DNA from: Clostridium formicaceticum
GTDB lineage: Bacteria > Bacillota > Clostridia > Peptostreptococcales > Natronincolaceae
Reading direction: 5' to 3'
Length of the DNA stretch: 64,000 bases
Assembly (NCBI RefSeq): GCF_001854185.1
Contig: NZ_CP017603.1
Coordinates: 682,001-746,000, forward strand
A model generated the notes under the pieces. The model was not told where the DNA came from, did not search any database, and saw nothing but the letters and a program-made list of their open reading frames with translations. The translations under genes and the position numbers were made by a program. Below are positions 40,258 to 48,953 of this stretch, piece after piece. Each line of letters starts with the position of its first letter. Positions within the stretch are counted from its first letter, which is position 1.

Positions 40258-40602
40258 TTAGTTTTTTCTATAGACTGTTATCTTTAACTGGCTGTTATGA
40301 TACTTGACATCGCCGCCGTCAACCAAAGCTCCTAACAGCAGCAATTCATCATAATTATCATTTTCCCCCACCAGCTCCCAGTAATACCCTTCTAAGGTAT
40401 CTTGGCGAGGAGCATTTAAGATTTCTTCTAGCTCTTGCAATTTTTCTTTAGGCGGGTTAGAGCAATCCCCTTGCAGACTTATTTTTATTTCTTTTTCTTC
40501 TTCATATTGAAAATCTATTTTTAATTTTGTTATATCAATTTTAAAGAAAAAACTTATCAATTCATCTACAATTTTTATTGCTCTCATCTTATCAGTGGAC
40601 AA
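40258..40602 (-). CDS. Small acidic protein of unknown function, partner of the DUF1576 gene
   Basis: 114 residues, soluble, acidic, no signal peptide or transmembrane segment. I do not recognise the family. The start is a TTG at 40602. The AAGGAGGAA that precedes it by eight bases is embedded in the last codons of the DUF1576 gene, whose stop is three bases upstream, so translation is coupled. The sequence predicts an N-terminal helix, a central segment with two strands (KLKIDFQYE, EIKISLQG), a helix (EKLQELEEILN) and C-terminal strands (DVKYHNSQLKITVYR). A cytoplasmic accessory or regulatory subunit for the membrane protein is a guess from the coupling. Confidence 0.75.
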   Translation of the reverse strand: MSTDKMRAIKIVDELISFFFKIDITKLKIDFQYEEEKEIKISLQGDCSNPPKEKLQELEEILNAPRQDTLEGYYWELVGENDNYDELLLLGALVDGGDVKYHNSQLKITVYRKN

Positions 40603-40605
40603 AAA

Positions 40606-41919
40606 CTATTCCTCCTTATTACTTTTAAAGGATTCAAGTACTGGAACAAGAGCCGCCGCTACGATTCCTCCAGAAAATCCATTGTTATATAGGTTCATAC
40701 CACCGTGGAGGTACCCAACATTCATCACCATTGCCATGTGTAAAAAGCCTGCAATAATTCCACTTATCCAACCAAACTGCCCTGCTATAGGTGCTAACGT
40801 AGTTCCAAACAAAGCTGCCAATAAAGCCCCTGTAGCATTTGTATCCCATATATTAAGTAAGGAAAATAAATATACACCTATTAATATAGGAATTATGTTT
40901 TTAGCATGCTTACCAAAGGCTCCAAAGCCTGCTACGGTAAACACACCACCAATCGTAGGTCCGTTTAGCTCTCCTTTTACTAAAATCACATATACTGTTG
41001 CTATTATACCAACGATTCCCATGTTAATAAGACTTAAACCAAATCCATCTGAAGTAACAAAATCTGCTACCGCTCTTCCTGATTGCTTCATCATCTTTCC
41101 ATAACCGCGAAAAGTTTTGTTGTTAAATAGTAGCCCTACCAATGTCATAGAACCAAATAATATAATTAAGTATATACCTAAAACAGTATTGTAGCCCTCC
41201 GCTACAATTAAAGTACTTTCATTTTGAAGGCCAAAAGCCCTGAATATAGCCATGCAGAAGGTTCCTATTATGCCTGCTGTAAATCCGATGTTATATAGAT
41301 TGAATCCTTGATGAAATTTAACAAAATGCGTACCTAATGGTGGTAATACATATCCCGCTATAATTCCAATTAGGTTAGCAAGTACAACTGCTTTCATTGG
41401 AGAAAATCCAAAACCAAAGGTAACCTGACTAATCACTGGTCCTAATGCAGTACCAAAGAATGCCATTAAAATAAACTTGCTAAACTTTTCTTTTTTTGCA
41501 ACAGCATATAAATAAACCCCCAAGAATATTGCCCATATATTATAGATATTTTTACCAAAAAGGGCGAATCCTCCTATGGTTAAAATTGCTGCAATAACAG
41601 GACCATTCATATTAGCCTTACTTACTTTGGCAATAGCAATCGCTATTACCATTAATAGACCAGCGTTAAATAGAGCAGCACCTACATTACCAACCGCCAT
41701 ATAATCTGTCACTAATATACTAGGCGCTACTACGATGTTCTTCATACCAGTAATAATTTCATAAGGGCTGTTAAAAGCAAAGGCCGATAGTAAAACTAGT
41801 ACTGCATAAATAGTAATCACACCATATTTAACTTTTTCGTCAACCACTGCCTTCTGAGCTACCATTTCTTGACTATTTCCCTCATTTGCCTGAACCTTCA
41901 GTTCTACTGATTTGTCCAT
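40606..41919 (-). CDS. DUF1576 family polytopic membrane protein
   Basis: 437 residues with about 10-12 hydrophobic segments after a 30-residue cytoplasmic N-terminus. The two halves repeat each other. NMNGPVIAAILTIGGFALFG matches ELNGPTIGGVFTVAGFGAFG, ALFGTALGPVISQ matches ALFGTTLAPIAGQ, and HQGFNLYNIGFTAGIIG matches HGGMNLYNNGFSGGIVA. Such tandem inverted or direct halves are typical of channels and transporters. The re-entrant-looking GGxNLYNNGF loops could line a pore. No substrate is known to me for DUF1576. GGGGGAGAAGGGGG precedes the ATG. It is the first gene of a two-gene operon ending at 40199. Confidence 0.82.
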   Translation of the reverse strand: MDKSVELKVQANEGNSQEMVAQKAVVDEKVKYGVITIYAVLVLLSAFAFNSPYEIITGMKNIVVAPSILVTDYMAVGNVGAALFNAGLLMVIAIAIAKVSKANMNGPVIAAILTIGGFALFGKNIYNIWAIFLGVYLYAVAKKEKFSKFILMAFFGTALGPVISQVTFGFGFSPMKAVVLANLIGIIAGYVLPPLGTHFVKFHQGFNLYNIGFTAGIIGTFCMAIFRAFGLQNESTLIVAEGYNTVLGIYLIILFGSMTLVGLLFNNKTFRGYGKMMKQSGRAVADFVTSDGFGLSLINMGIVGIIATVYVILVKGELNGPTIGGVFTVAGFGAFGKHAKNIIPILIGVYLFSLLNIWDTNATGALLAALFGTTLAPIAGQFGWISGIIAGFLHMAMVMNVGYLHGGMNLYNNGFSGGIVAAALVPVLESFKSNKEE

Positions 41920-42398
41920 AATTTTTCCCCCTTCTCCCCCATTATAAACTCCCTTTTTTGTCTTTTTTTTAACAATCTCTTTCGAAACGTTTTCGCCAAC
42001 ACTTACTAGAATGTTCTACTGCCTTATTCAAGTGTCGTACTTGTTGTCAATGCAATATAGTCTATACTGCTTGCTAATACTGTTACAGATATAGATATCC
42101 TTCTTCAGTCTTGAATTTTAATATACAAAATCTATCTTATTGCCTTTAACAAATGCTACTGAAAATCTGCGAATTTAGTTCTTAAGTATACTAAAATTCA
42201 TAGCCGTATAGCTATAAACGCAACAAAATTTCAGATTAGTTAGAATAATCGTGAAAATAGTTATATATTTGTCAGTATTATTATATGTTATTGTTGGAAA
42301 AAATTCAACTAGATATGATGAATTGTTGGAAAATGGTAAGCATTGGGTTTTCCATAAATAAAGAGGTGTCTAAAATAAACTTAGCACCTCTTTACGCA
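41920..42398. other. Non-coding region with a family A-like palindrome
   Basis: 479 bp without a gene. TTGAATTTTAATATAC (near 42113) and its inverse AGTATACTAAAATTCA (near 42186) form an inverted repeat sharing its arms with the palindrome at 55912-56072. The DUF1576 promoter on the minus strand is not clear; a TTGACA near 42044 lacks a good -10. The right end is the ribH terminator. Confidence 0.5.
42360..42393 (-). terminator. Terminator of the riboflavin operon
   Basis: AAAGAGGTG / CACCTCTTT stem with a larger loop, followed on the minus strand by ATTTATGG, a weak T tract. Confidence 0.78.
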
Positions 42399-42863
42399 TT
42401 AGTCTATGGATTTAAATAGGTTAATCATTTCGATAGCTGTTACCGCTGCCTCAAATCCTTTATTTCCAGCTTTTGTCCCTGCTCTTTCTATAGCCTGCTC
42501 TATCGTATCTGTTGTAAGTACTCCAAATATAATAGGGATTTCTAATTCCAAGCCCACATGAGCTACGCCTTTAGCCACTTCATTAGCCACAAAATCAAAG
42601 TGAGGTGTAGCTCCTCTGATAACAGCACCTAAGCAAATAACAGCATCGTATTTTTGTGATTTTGCCATTTTCTTTGCTGCTAGTGGAATTTCAAATGCCC
42701 CCGGCACCCAACAAATGCTTATATTTTCTTCTTCTCCCCCCTGCCTTTTTATAGCATCTAAAGCACCATCCAGCAACTTACTCCCTATAAATTCATTAAA
42801 TCTACCAATAACAATACCAAATTTTAAACCCTGACTAGTAAGTTTTCCTTCAAATATCTTCAT
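42399..42863 (-). CDS. ribH: 6,7-dimethyl-8-ribityllumazine synthase
   Basis: Condenses 5-amino-6-ribitylaminouracil with 3,4-dihydroxy-2-butanone 4-phosphate to give the riboflavin precursor lumazine. 154 residues, the normal size for the icosahedral-capsid forming enzyme. Recognisable blocks are [20 protein letters not shown] and [16 protein letters not shown], with the catalytic His, and the C-terminal NKGFEAA. It is the last gene of ribD-ribE-ribBA-ribH, three bases after ribBA, and is therefore under FMN-riboswitch control. A terminator follows. Confidence 0.97.
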   Translation of the reverse strand: MKIFEGKLTSQGLKFGIVIGRFNEFIGSKLLDGALDAIKRQGGEEENISICWVPGAFEIPLAAKKMAKSQKYDAVICLGAVIRGATPHFDFVANEVAKGVAHVGLELEIPIIFGVLTTDTIEQAIERAGTKAGNKGFEAAVTAIEMINLFKSID

Positions 42864-42866
42864 TAT

Positions 42867-44081
42867 TTATTCTTCCTCCTTTGTTTTTAATAAATGCCCT
42901 AGTTTTTCTTGTTTTGTTTTAAGATAAAAAGCATTTCGTTCATTGTGATTCATCTGAATTGGCACTCTTTCTACAACCTCTAAATCATAACCAGATAATC
43001 CCACCAACTTTCTTGGATTATTGGTCATCAATTTAATTTTTTTAACACCTATGTCTTTTAATATTTGAGCCCCTATGCCATACTCTCTCATATCCTCTGG
43101 AAAACCAAGGGCAAGATTTGCTTCCACTGTATCATAGCCTTGATCTTGTAGGGCATAGGCCTTCAGCTTATTGATTAAACCAATACCTCTTCCCTCTTGA
43201 CGCATATATAATAATACGCCTTTGTCAGCCGCTTCGATTTTTTTCATAGCCGCTGCAAATTGTTCTCCACAATCACAACGCAAAGAACCAAATGCATCGC
43301 CTGTTAAACACTCCGAGTGTACTCTTACTAATATCGGTTCATCCCCTGAGATATCTCCTTTTACTAATGCTACATGATGTTCGTTATTCATACTATTTTC
43401 ATACCCTATTATTTTGAAGTCTCCATACTTTGTTGGCATATATGCTTCAGTTACTCGCTTTACTAACTCCTCATTTCTTCTTCTGTAGGCAACCAAATCA
43501 GCGATAGTAATAATTTTCATATTATGTTCTTCCACAAATGCCATAAGTTCTGGAACCCTCGCCATACTACCATCTTCATTCATTATTTCACAAATAACTC
43601 CTGAAGGGTTTAACCCAGCCAACCTAGCTAAATCAACTGCTGCTTCTGTATGCCCTGTCCTGCTTAATACACCGCCTTTTTTAGCTGCTAACGGAAAAAT
43701 ATGTCCTGGCCTTTTAAAATCATCCGCCTTAGCATCTGAGGCAACGGCTCTTTGGATCGTTGTAGCTCTCTCATAGGCAGAAATTCCTGTTGTCGTTTCT
43801 ACAGCATCTATTGAAATTGTAAAGGCAGTTCCATGGGTATCTGTGTTATTCTGCACCATCTGAGGCAATTGTAAATCTATTAGTTTTTCTTCAAGCATAG
43901 GTAAACAAATTAGCCCCCTTCCATATCTTGCCATAAAATTGACGGTTTCAGTTGTGATTAGTTCGGCTGCTGCTACTAAATCCCCTTCATTTTCTCTATC
44001 TTCATCATCTACTACTACAATCATTTTTCCATTTCTTATGTCCTCTAGTGCTTCTTCTATCCTGTTAAACTGAAATTGCAT
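42867..44081 (-). CDS. ribBA: Bifunctional 3,4-dihydroxy-2-butanone 4-phosphate synthase / GTP cyclohydrolase II
   Basis: 404 residues, the typical RibBA fusion. The N-terminal half (to about 200) is DHBP synthase, with the acidic metal-binding [12 protein letters not shown] and GHTEAAVDL. The C-terminal half is GTP cyclohydrolase II, with the zinc site [18 protein letters not shown] (three Cys) and RQEGRGIGL. It supplies both starting compounds of riboflavin synthesis, from ribulose 5-phosphate and GTP. AGGAGGATG precedes the ATG. Fifteen bases separate it from ribE upstream. Confidence 0.97.
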   Translation of the reverse strand: MQFQFNRIEEALEDIRNGKMIVVVDDEDRENEGDLVAAAELITTETVNFMARYGRGLICLPMLEEKLIDLQLPQMVQNNTDTHGTAFTISIDAVETTTGISAYERATTIQRAVASDAKADDFKRPGHIFPLAAKKGGVLSRTGHTEAAVDLARLAGLNPSGVICEIMNEDGSMARVPELMAFVEEHNMKIITIADLVAYRRRNEELVKRVTEAYMPTKYGDFKIIGYENSMNNEHHVALVKGDISGDEPILVRVHSECLTGDAFGSLRCDCGEQFAAAMKKIEAADKGVLLYMRQEGRGIGLINKLKAYALQDQGYDTVEANLALGFPEDMREYGIGAQILKDIGVKKIKLMTNNPRKLVGLSGYDLEVVERVPIQMNHNERNAFYLKTKQEKLGHLLKTKEEE

Positions 44082-44096
44082 TTTTTACATCCTCCT

Positions 44097-44750
44097 TTAT
44101 CTAACAAAACCATGCTCCGCTAAAAAGTCTAATGAAATATCTTTTTTCTCTGGTTTCTTTTTTTCAAAAGTCATAAGTTTTTCTATATACTTTCCAATCA
44201 TGTCACATTCTAGATTAACTGTTTCACCTATTCTTTTATCAATCAATATAGTTTCATCTCTAGTATGGGGTATCATAGAAACCTTAAAACATTTATCATC
44301 TACATAAGCCACTGTAAGACTTACACCATCTACAGTAATAGAACCTTTTAAGATAATATACTTTAACAGATTTGAAGGCGTATCAATGGTGATCCAAACA
44401 GCATTATCTTCTCTCTGATGATGTTTAACCTCTCCTACACCATCAATGTGACCACTAACAAGATGCCCTCCTAATCGATCACCTATAGCAAGAGCCCTTT
44501 CTAAATTCACTGGACTTCCTATCCTTAAATCCTTCAAATTGCTCCGCCTCATTGTTTCTGCCATAACATCTACCTGAAAACTATTACTGTCAAAATAATT
44601 CACTGTTAAGCATACACCGTTTGTAGCTATGCTATCTCCTAATTTCACATCCTGTAACACTCTTTTTGCTTCTATTATCATGCTGGCCCCATCGCCGCTT
44701 TTGTGTAACCCTTTTATTTTACCAATTTCTTCAACAATTCCTGTAAACAC
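44097..44750 (-). CDS. ribE: Riboflavin synthase, alpha subunit
   Basis: Dismutates two lumazine molecules into riboflavin and the pyrimidine that RibH recycles. 217 residues made of two homologous lumazine-binding barrels, each beginning with a signature: MFTGIVEEIG at the N-terminus, and GHLVSGHIDGVG followed by a second GVSLTV later. GVCLTV in the first barrel and GVSLTV in the second mark the duplication. Six bases after ribD; the end of ribD overlaps its Shine-Dalgarno. Confidence 0.97.
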   Translation of the reverse strand: MFTGIVEEIGKIKGLHKSGDGASMIIEAKRVLQDVKLGDSIATNGVCLTVNYFDSNSFQVDVMAETMRRSNLKDLRIGSPVNLERALAIGDRLGGHLVSGHIDGVGEVKHHQREDNAVWITIDTPSNLLKYIILKGSITVDGVSLTVAYVDDKCFKVSMIPHTRDETILIDKRIGETVNLECDMIGKYIEKLMTFEKKKPEKKDISLDFLAEHGFVR

Positions 44751-44756
44751 CTAACC

Positions 44757-45854
44757 TCACCCCTTTCTAACATACCCTTCAATTAAGATATCTCTGTAGA
44801 ATTTATGTATAGAGATATCTTCTACTGTAAACGCATCTTTTATTAAATCCTTGCCTTCACCTTCAACTGAAGTAATAGCATTTCTTCCCCCTATAATCTT
44901 TGGTGCAATAAAATACATGATTTTGTCTACAATGCCACTTTGAAGAGCAGAATAATTTAAGGTTCCTCCCCCTTCCAATAAAATACTATCTATCCCTCGT
45001 TGTCCTAGCTTTAATGCTATATCCTTCGGGTTTACTTTCCCTTCTTCTTCCGCCGCTATCATCACTTCTATACCTAGGCGCTGCAGCTGATTTATCTTTT
45101 CTTTTGGTGCCTTTTCTGTGGTAGCTATAATCGTCGTTTGCTGGGTTGCAGTTTCTATAACTTTTGCATCTACCGGCACCCTTAATTTGCTGTCTATGAT
45201 GATTCTTGCAGGATGATTGACTTCTTTATTAGCAATTCTCGTATTTAATCTAGGGTTGTCCTTTAAAACCGTAGAAATACCTACCATAATTCCAGCTACC
45301 CTGTTTCTTATATGATGGACATACTCTCTTGCATCTTCTGATGTAATCCATTTAGAATCTCCTTGGTAGGTAGCAATTTTACCATCTAGTGTCATAGCAG
45401 TTTTTAGAATACAAAAAGGTTGTTGTGTAAGAATATATTTAATAAATATTTCATTTAGCTTTCTGGCTTCTTCCTGCAAAACTCCTGTAACCACCTCAAT
45501 ACCATGGTTTTTTAATATTCTTATTCCATTACCCGCTACCTTAGGATTAGGATCTTCTAGTGCAACTACCACCTTTTTGATGTTACTCTTGATAATAGCT
45601 TCAACACAGGGAGGCGTCTTCCCATAATGGGAACAAGGTTCTAGATTAACATACATCGTAGCTTCTTCTACTGAAAAATTAACTTTCTTTAACGCATCTA
45701 CTTCCGCATGATCTCCACCATAGTAGTGATGATATCCTTCTGCAATAACTTCACCGTTTTTTACAATCACTGCCCCTACTAAAGGGTTAGGTCTTGTTTT
45801 TCCCCAACCTAGCTTTGCTAAATCAAGTGCCTTTTGCATATAATGTTGATCCAT
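44757..45854 (-). CDS. ribD: Bifunctional diaminohydroxyphosphoribosylaminopyrimidine deaminase / reductase
   Basis: 365 residues. The N-terminal deaminase has the zinc motif HAEVDAL and PCSHYGKTPPC; the C-terminal reductase has the TLDGKIAT and ILLEGGGTLN blocks. It carries out the second and third steps of the GTP branch of riboflavin synthesis. I place the start at ATG 45854, which has a strong GGAGGTG five bases upstream. An upstream in-frame TTG at 45896 has no ribosome-binding site and would add 14 unconserved residues. It is the first gene of the riboflavin operon, behind the FMN riboswitch. Confidence 0.96.
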   Translation of the reverse strand: MDQHYMQKALDLAKLGWGKTRPNPLVGAVIVKNGEVIAEGYHHYYGGDHAEVDALKKVNFSVEEATMYVNLEPCSHYGKTPPCVEAIIKSNIKKVVVALEDPNPKVAGNGIRILKNHGIEVVTGVLQEEARKLNEIFIKYILTQQPFCILKTAMTLDGKIATYQGDSKWITSEDAREYVHHIRNRVAGIMVGISTVLKDNPRLNTRIANKEVNHPARIIIDSKLRVPVDAKVIETATQQTTIIATTEKAPKEKINQLQRLGIEVMIAAEEEGKVNPKDIALKLGQRGIDSILLEGGGTLNYSALQSGIVDKIMYFIAPKIIGGRNAITSVEGEGKDLIKDAFTVEDISIHKFYRDILIEGYVRKG

Positions 45855-45936
45855 AACAGCACCTCCATTTTTCTTATCATCTGTAAGAAATTGCAATCCT
45901 ATACAAACCCAAACAGTTCTGCTTTTAGAGAAAAAT

Positions 45937-45967
45937 AAAATGCCTTAAGATTATACTTAAGGCATTT
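45937..45967 (-). terminator. Attenuator terminator of the FMN riboswitch
   Basis: AATGCCTTAAG / CTTAAGGCATT with a six-base loop, then TTATTTTT on the minus strand, 83 bases before ribD. It is the natural expression platform of the riboswitch. It could also work in the opposite direction (TTTTTC). Confidence 0.88.
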
Positions 45968-45980
45968 TTCACTGCTAATT

Positions 45981-46039
45981 TATATTGTTGTATCAAAATA
46001 TATCTTAATGAAAGCTATATATGTTGATACAACAATATA
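45981..46039. repeat. Perfect 16-bp inverted repeat between riboswitch and attenuator
   Basis: TATATTGTTGTATCAA (45981-45996) and its exact complement TTGATACAACAATATA (46024-46039) flank a 27-base loop. It is not part of the RFN consensus. It lies in the transcribed leader between the aptamer and the terminator. Confidence 0.85.
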
Positions 46040-46048
46040 AAAAGCCTA

Positions 46049-46165
46049 CTTTCTCTCATCCAGACTGTACTGTCGGCTCTGGAATTTCACCAGATCAACC
46101 AAAAAGGCTCGCGGGCTTCGTATAAAACGTTACCGCCGGTCGGGAATTGCACCCTGCCCTGAAAG
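46049..46165 (-). promoter_or_regulatory. FMN riboswitch (RFN element)
   Basis: On the minus strand it reads GGGCAGGGTGCAATTCCCGACCGGCGGT in order, then GCCCGCGAGC, GATCTGGTGAAATTCCAGAGCC, GACAGTACAGTCTGGATGAGAGAAA (each block shown split), matching the RFN consensus in all conserved blocks. FMN binding is expected to favour the attenuator at 45937-45967 and shut off ribD-ribE-ribBA-ribH. Confidence 0.97.
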
Positions 46166-46191
46166 TATAAAACTATATGTATTTTTAAATC

Positions 46192-46220
46192 ATCATATCA
46201 TAAACATAAATTCCTTGCAA
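46192..46220 (-). promoter_or_regulatory. Promoter of the riboflavin operon
   Basis: TTGCAA-N17-TATGAT on the minus strand, about 27 bases before the riboswitch. It is the only good sigma-A-type match in the region. Confidence 0.7.
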
Positions 46221-46313
46221 GTTTTTAATTATTCTTTCTAATATAAATTTTGTCACCACTTCCATCTACCTACATAAAATAATTAGGAAGATATGGATTT
46301 AAGGAGGGATTTG

Positions 46314-46949
46314 ATGATAGAAGGCCTTTTAATCGCAGTAGCCATTAGCATGGACAGTTTAAGCGTAGGTGTTGCTTATGGCATTAAAAATATTAAAGTC
46401 CCTTTACGTTCTTTAATTATATTGGATTTTATATCTGTGACGCTTTTAAGCTTTGGTTTTTTTGCTGGAAACCTTTTAACAAAACTAGTGCCTACAGTGG
46501 TTACTGAATTCATAGGAGCGAGTATTCTCGTTGCCATTGGACTTTGGTTTATTGCTCAAAGTTGGTTGAATTATAAATATCCTAAAGAAAAAGTTCCTCA
46601 ATTAACTTCTATTGCCGTTATTAGTATTAATTCCTTAGGCATTGCTATTAACATATTACGTGATCCCTCAAAAGCTGATTTAGATATCTCTGGTATTATT
46701 GATACAAAAGAAGCCGTTTTATTAGGAATAGCTTTAGCTATTGATTCATTAGCTATAGGAATTGCTGTTTCTCTTTCTTCTGTTTTTATTATTTTATTTA
46801 CGCTATTGTTGGTGGCTGTTATGAATCTAGTTTTCCTACTATCAGGGATGTTTATAGGTAGAAACTATATTGCCTCTCATTTGAAAGAAAAAACCGCCTT
46901 TATACCAGGACTTATATTATTACTCCTAGGTTTAACTCGATTAATATAA
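46314..46949 (+). CDS. ytaF: YtaF-type sporulation membrane protein (MntP-like fold)
   Basis: 211 residues and six hydrophobic segments in two similar halves, each starting with a small acidic motif: ISMDSLSVGVAYGIKN and LAIDSLAIGIAVSLS. This is the pattern of the MntP/YtaF (DUF204) family. The longer central loop (about residues 95-135) and the overall sequence favour YtaF, a sporulation membrane protein of unknown mechanism, over the manganese exporter MntP. The start chosen is ATG 46314, preceded by AAGGAGGGA; an ATG at 46293 has no ribosome-binding site. Single-gene unit with a terminator. Confidence 0.83.
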   Translation: MIEGLLIAVAISMDSLSVGVAYGIKNIKVPLRSLIILDFISVTLLSFGFFAGNLLTKLVPTVVTEFIGASILVAIGLWFIAQSWLNYKYPKEKVPQLTSIAVISINSLGIAINILRDPSKADLDISGIIDTKEAVLLGIALAIDSLAIGIAVSLSSVFIILFTLLLVAVMNLVFLLSGMFIGRNYIASHLKEKTAFIPGLILLLLGLTRLI

Positions 46950-46960
46950 TAAAAGTTATC

Positions 46961-46992
46961 AAAAACCCTATTATTTTATTAATGGGGTTTTT
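46961..46992 (+). terminator. ytaF terminator
   Basis: AAAAACCCTATT / AATGGGGTTTTT stem followed by CTATTTC. Confidence 0.85.
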
Positions 46993-47088
46993 CTATTTCT
47001 AACTTAAATATGGGGCATACTATAAAGGTAAAACTTAAAGTTAAGGTAAACATTTACATAAAGATTTTTATAGGAGGCATACATTATT

Positions 47089-47454
47089 ATGTTTGAACAC
47101 TATATTCACGAACTTGTTACCTATGTTATATATACGCTGGAGTTGATTGGAATATTCATCATTGCTTATTCAGCTGTAAGGGGGTTTATAAAATACATAG
47201 GTGAAAAGTTAAAGTTTAACGATACTTGTATTAAGATTGAAATAGCAAAAGGGCTAGCACTCGGTCTTGAATTTAAATTAGGTGGAGAAATCTTAAGAAC
47301 CATCTTAGTTCGTACCATGGATGAAATTAAAGTACTGGGCATGATTATCATTCTAAGAGTTGTTTTAACTTTCGTTATTCATTGGGAGATTACCTCTGAA
47401 ATCCATCAAGAAGAAGAGATAAAGGATTATGTTCGTCAGCAAAGAAAAAGATAA
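47089..47454 (+). CDS. DUF1622 family small membrane protein
   Basis: 121 residues with an N-terminal membrane segment (about 10-28) and a second hydrophobic stretch (about 80-97). The amphipathic central part contains KGLALGLEFKLGGEILRTIL, characteristic of DUF1622. The C-terminus is charged and cytoplasmic. No function is established for the family. AGGAGG precedes the ATG. It is separated by 66 bases from the metal-exporter-like gene downstream in the same direction, with no terminator seen between, so co-transcription is possible. Confidence 0.85.
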   Translation: MFEHYIHELVTYVIYTLELIGIFIIAYSAVRGFIKYIGEKLKFNDTCIKIEIAKGLALGLEFKLGGEILRTILVRTMDEIKVLGMIIILRVVLTFVIHWEITSEIHQEEEIKDYVRQQRKR

Positions 47455-47520
47455 CCTTTGTGTTACATCCTGTATAGAGAGGGTATAAAAAAATGTAACT
47501 AAAAACAGGAGGTGGTTTCA

Positions 47521-48801
47521 TTGCTTATGGTTATTTGGGAACTTATTCTAGATAGCGCCGAGGCTGCTTTTTTAGAAGTAGGGGTCTTTGTAGGATTTGT
47601 TCTTTTGTTATTCGGCTATATTAACTATAAAAAGGCTGGGGACTTTATTGGTACTATTGAGCGATCCAAAAAGTGGCAACCTGTATTAGGGGCTTTATTA
47701 GGTCTGACTCCCGGTTGTGGAGGCGCTATTTTTGTTATGCCTCTATTTTTTAAGGAAGCTGTAACCTTCGGAACAGTAGTAGCTACTTTAGTAGCTACCA
47801 TGGGAGATTCTGCCTTTGTGCTGATTGCCAGTCACCCAGTAGCATATATTCTTATTAGCATTTTATCCTTTGGTGTTGCAATTATCACTGGCTACATCGT
47901 AGATACAACGGATTTAGGTCCTACTATCTTATCTAAATATAAAGCTAGAAAAAAGAGTAAGGAGGAGGTTGATAGATTTCATAAGGATGTAGATCATACC
48001 CTTCTTCAATATGAGTGTCAGCGTATGGGAAACTGTAAAATTGATTTTATCAAGCATGTAGGACATGCAGAAGGGGACGAAATCGATCTTTTATTACATC
48101 ATGAATTAAAGGGGCATCAAAGTCATGATACCCTAGGCTATAAGTTTACCCATAGTAGTTTTTATCTCTATTGGATTTTAATGCTCGTTGCCCTACCCCT
48201 AAGTATCTCTTTATTATTACAAACTGATGTAAATCAACTATTTATTCCTAACCTAGGGTTAATAGTAGGAACCTTGGGAACCATTTTTTCTATTGTCATG
48301 ATGCTTATGAGCAAAAAGTTTTTAGGTGATGATACCCATGAAGAAACTGAACTAAAAATTATGTCTTTGAAAGAAACCATCATCCATAATGCCCAAGATA
48401 CAGCCTTTGTTGTCACCTGGGTGTTTGTTGGATTTTTAGCTTATGAGTTTTTGGTGTTGATTATTGGTAGCGGTAATTATGCCGCTGGCGAAGAACTGAT
48501 TGAAGCAATTTTACTCACTACAGGTATTTTGTCTATTTTGATAGGAGCAACGATTGGTCTTATCCCAGGCTGTGGCCCTCAAATCATATTTGTTGCATTA
48601 TTTACCAGAGGTTTAATTCCCTTTGCAGCTCTTTTTGCTAATGCCATATCTCAAGACGGTGATGCATTACTGCCTTTGATTGCTATTGATCGTTCCTCTG
48701 CCTTGTGGGCTACAATTATTACTACGATTCCTGCCATTATTTTTGGACTTATTCTCTATTGGTTTGAAATTAATACGACCCTTGGAGGCCTTTTTCATTA
48801 A
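47521..48801 (+). CDS. Putative 10-TM metal exporter (ArsP_2 / putative manganese transporter family)
   Basis: About 426 residues with two membrane halves of four to five segments each, separated by a soluble loop (roughly 145-215) rich in His, Cys and acidic residues that could bind metal. Each half carries a signature of the ArsP_2 family: LGLTPGCGGAIFVMPLF and IGLIPGCGPQIIFVALF, followed by MGDSAFVL and SQDGDALLPL. Homologues are annotated as putative manganese transporters or heavy-metal exporters; the substrate is not proven. The start is probably TTG 47521, eight bases after AGGAGG. A GTG at 47512 overlaps that Shine-Dalgarno. Confidence 0.8.
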   Translation: MLMVIWELILDSAEAAFLEVGVFVGFVLLLFGYINYKKAGDFIGTIERSKKWQPVLGALLGLTPGCGGAIFVMPLFFKEAVTFGTVVATLVATMGDSAFVLIASHPVAYILISILSFGVAIITGYIVDTTDLGPTILSKYKARKKSKEEVDRFHKDVDHTLLQYECQRMGNCKIDFIKHVGHAEGDEIDLLLHHELKGHQSHDTLGYKFTHSSFYLYWILMLVALPLSISLLLQTDVNQLFIPNLGLIVGTLGTIFSIVMMLMSKKFLGDDTHEETELKIMSLKETIIHNAQDTAFVVTWVFVGFLAYEFLVLIIGSGNYAAGEELIEAILLTTGILSILIGATIGLIPGCGPQIIFVALFTRGLIPFAALFANAISQDGDALLPLIAIDRSSALWATIITTIPAIIFGLILYWFEINTTLGGLFH

Positions 48802-48850
48802 ATCCCTTTAACAAACCACAGACTATTCAAAACCTTCAAGTGGAAACATA

Positions 48851-48906
48851 AAAAAAACCAGCAGTCGCAATCTATAGAGAGGCACGTGAGAATGCTGGTT
48901 TTTTTA
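48851..48906. terminator. Bidirectional terminator between convergent genes
   Basis: AAAAAAACCAGCA / TGCTGGTTTTTTT arms around a 30-base loop; serves the exporter gene and the YcgQ-like gene. Confidence 0.85.
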
Positions 48907-48953
48907 TAACAAGGGGATGAGGGCTTCTGTAGCCTCGTTACACTTCTATGAAA

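Noticed and set aside
41920-42398. T-box or other riboswitch in the DUF1576 upstream region
   Set aside because: No T-box sequence or other aptamer consensus seen; only a degenerate palindrome.
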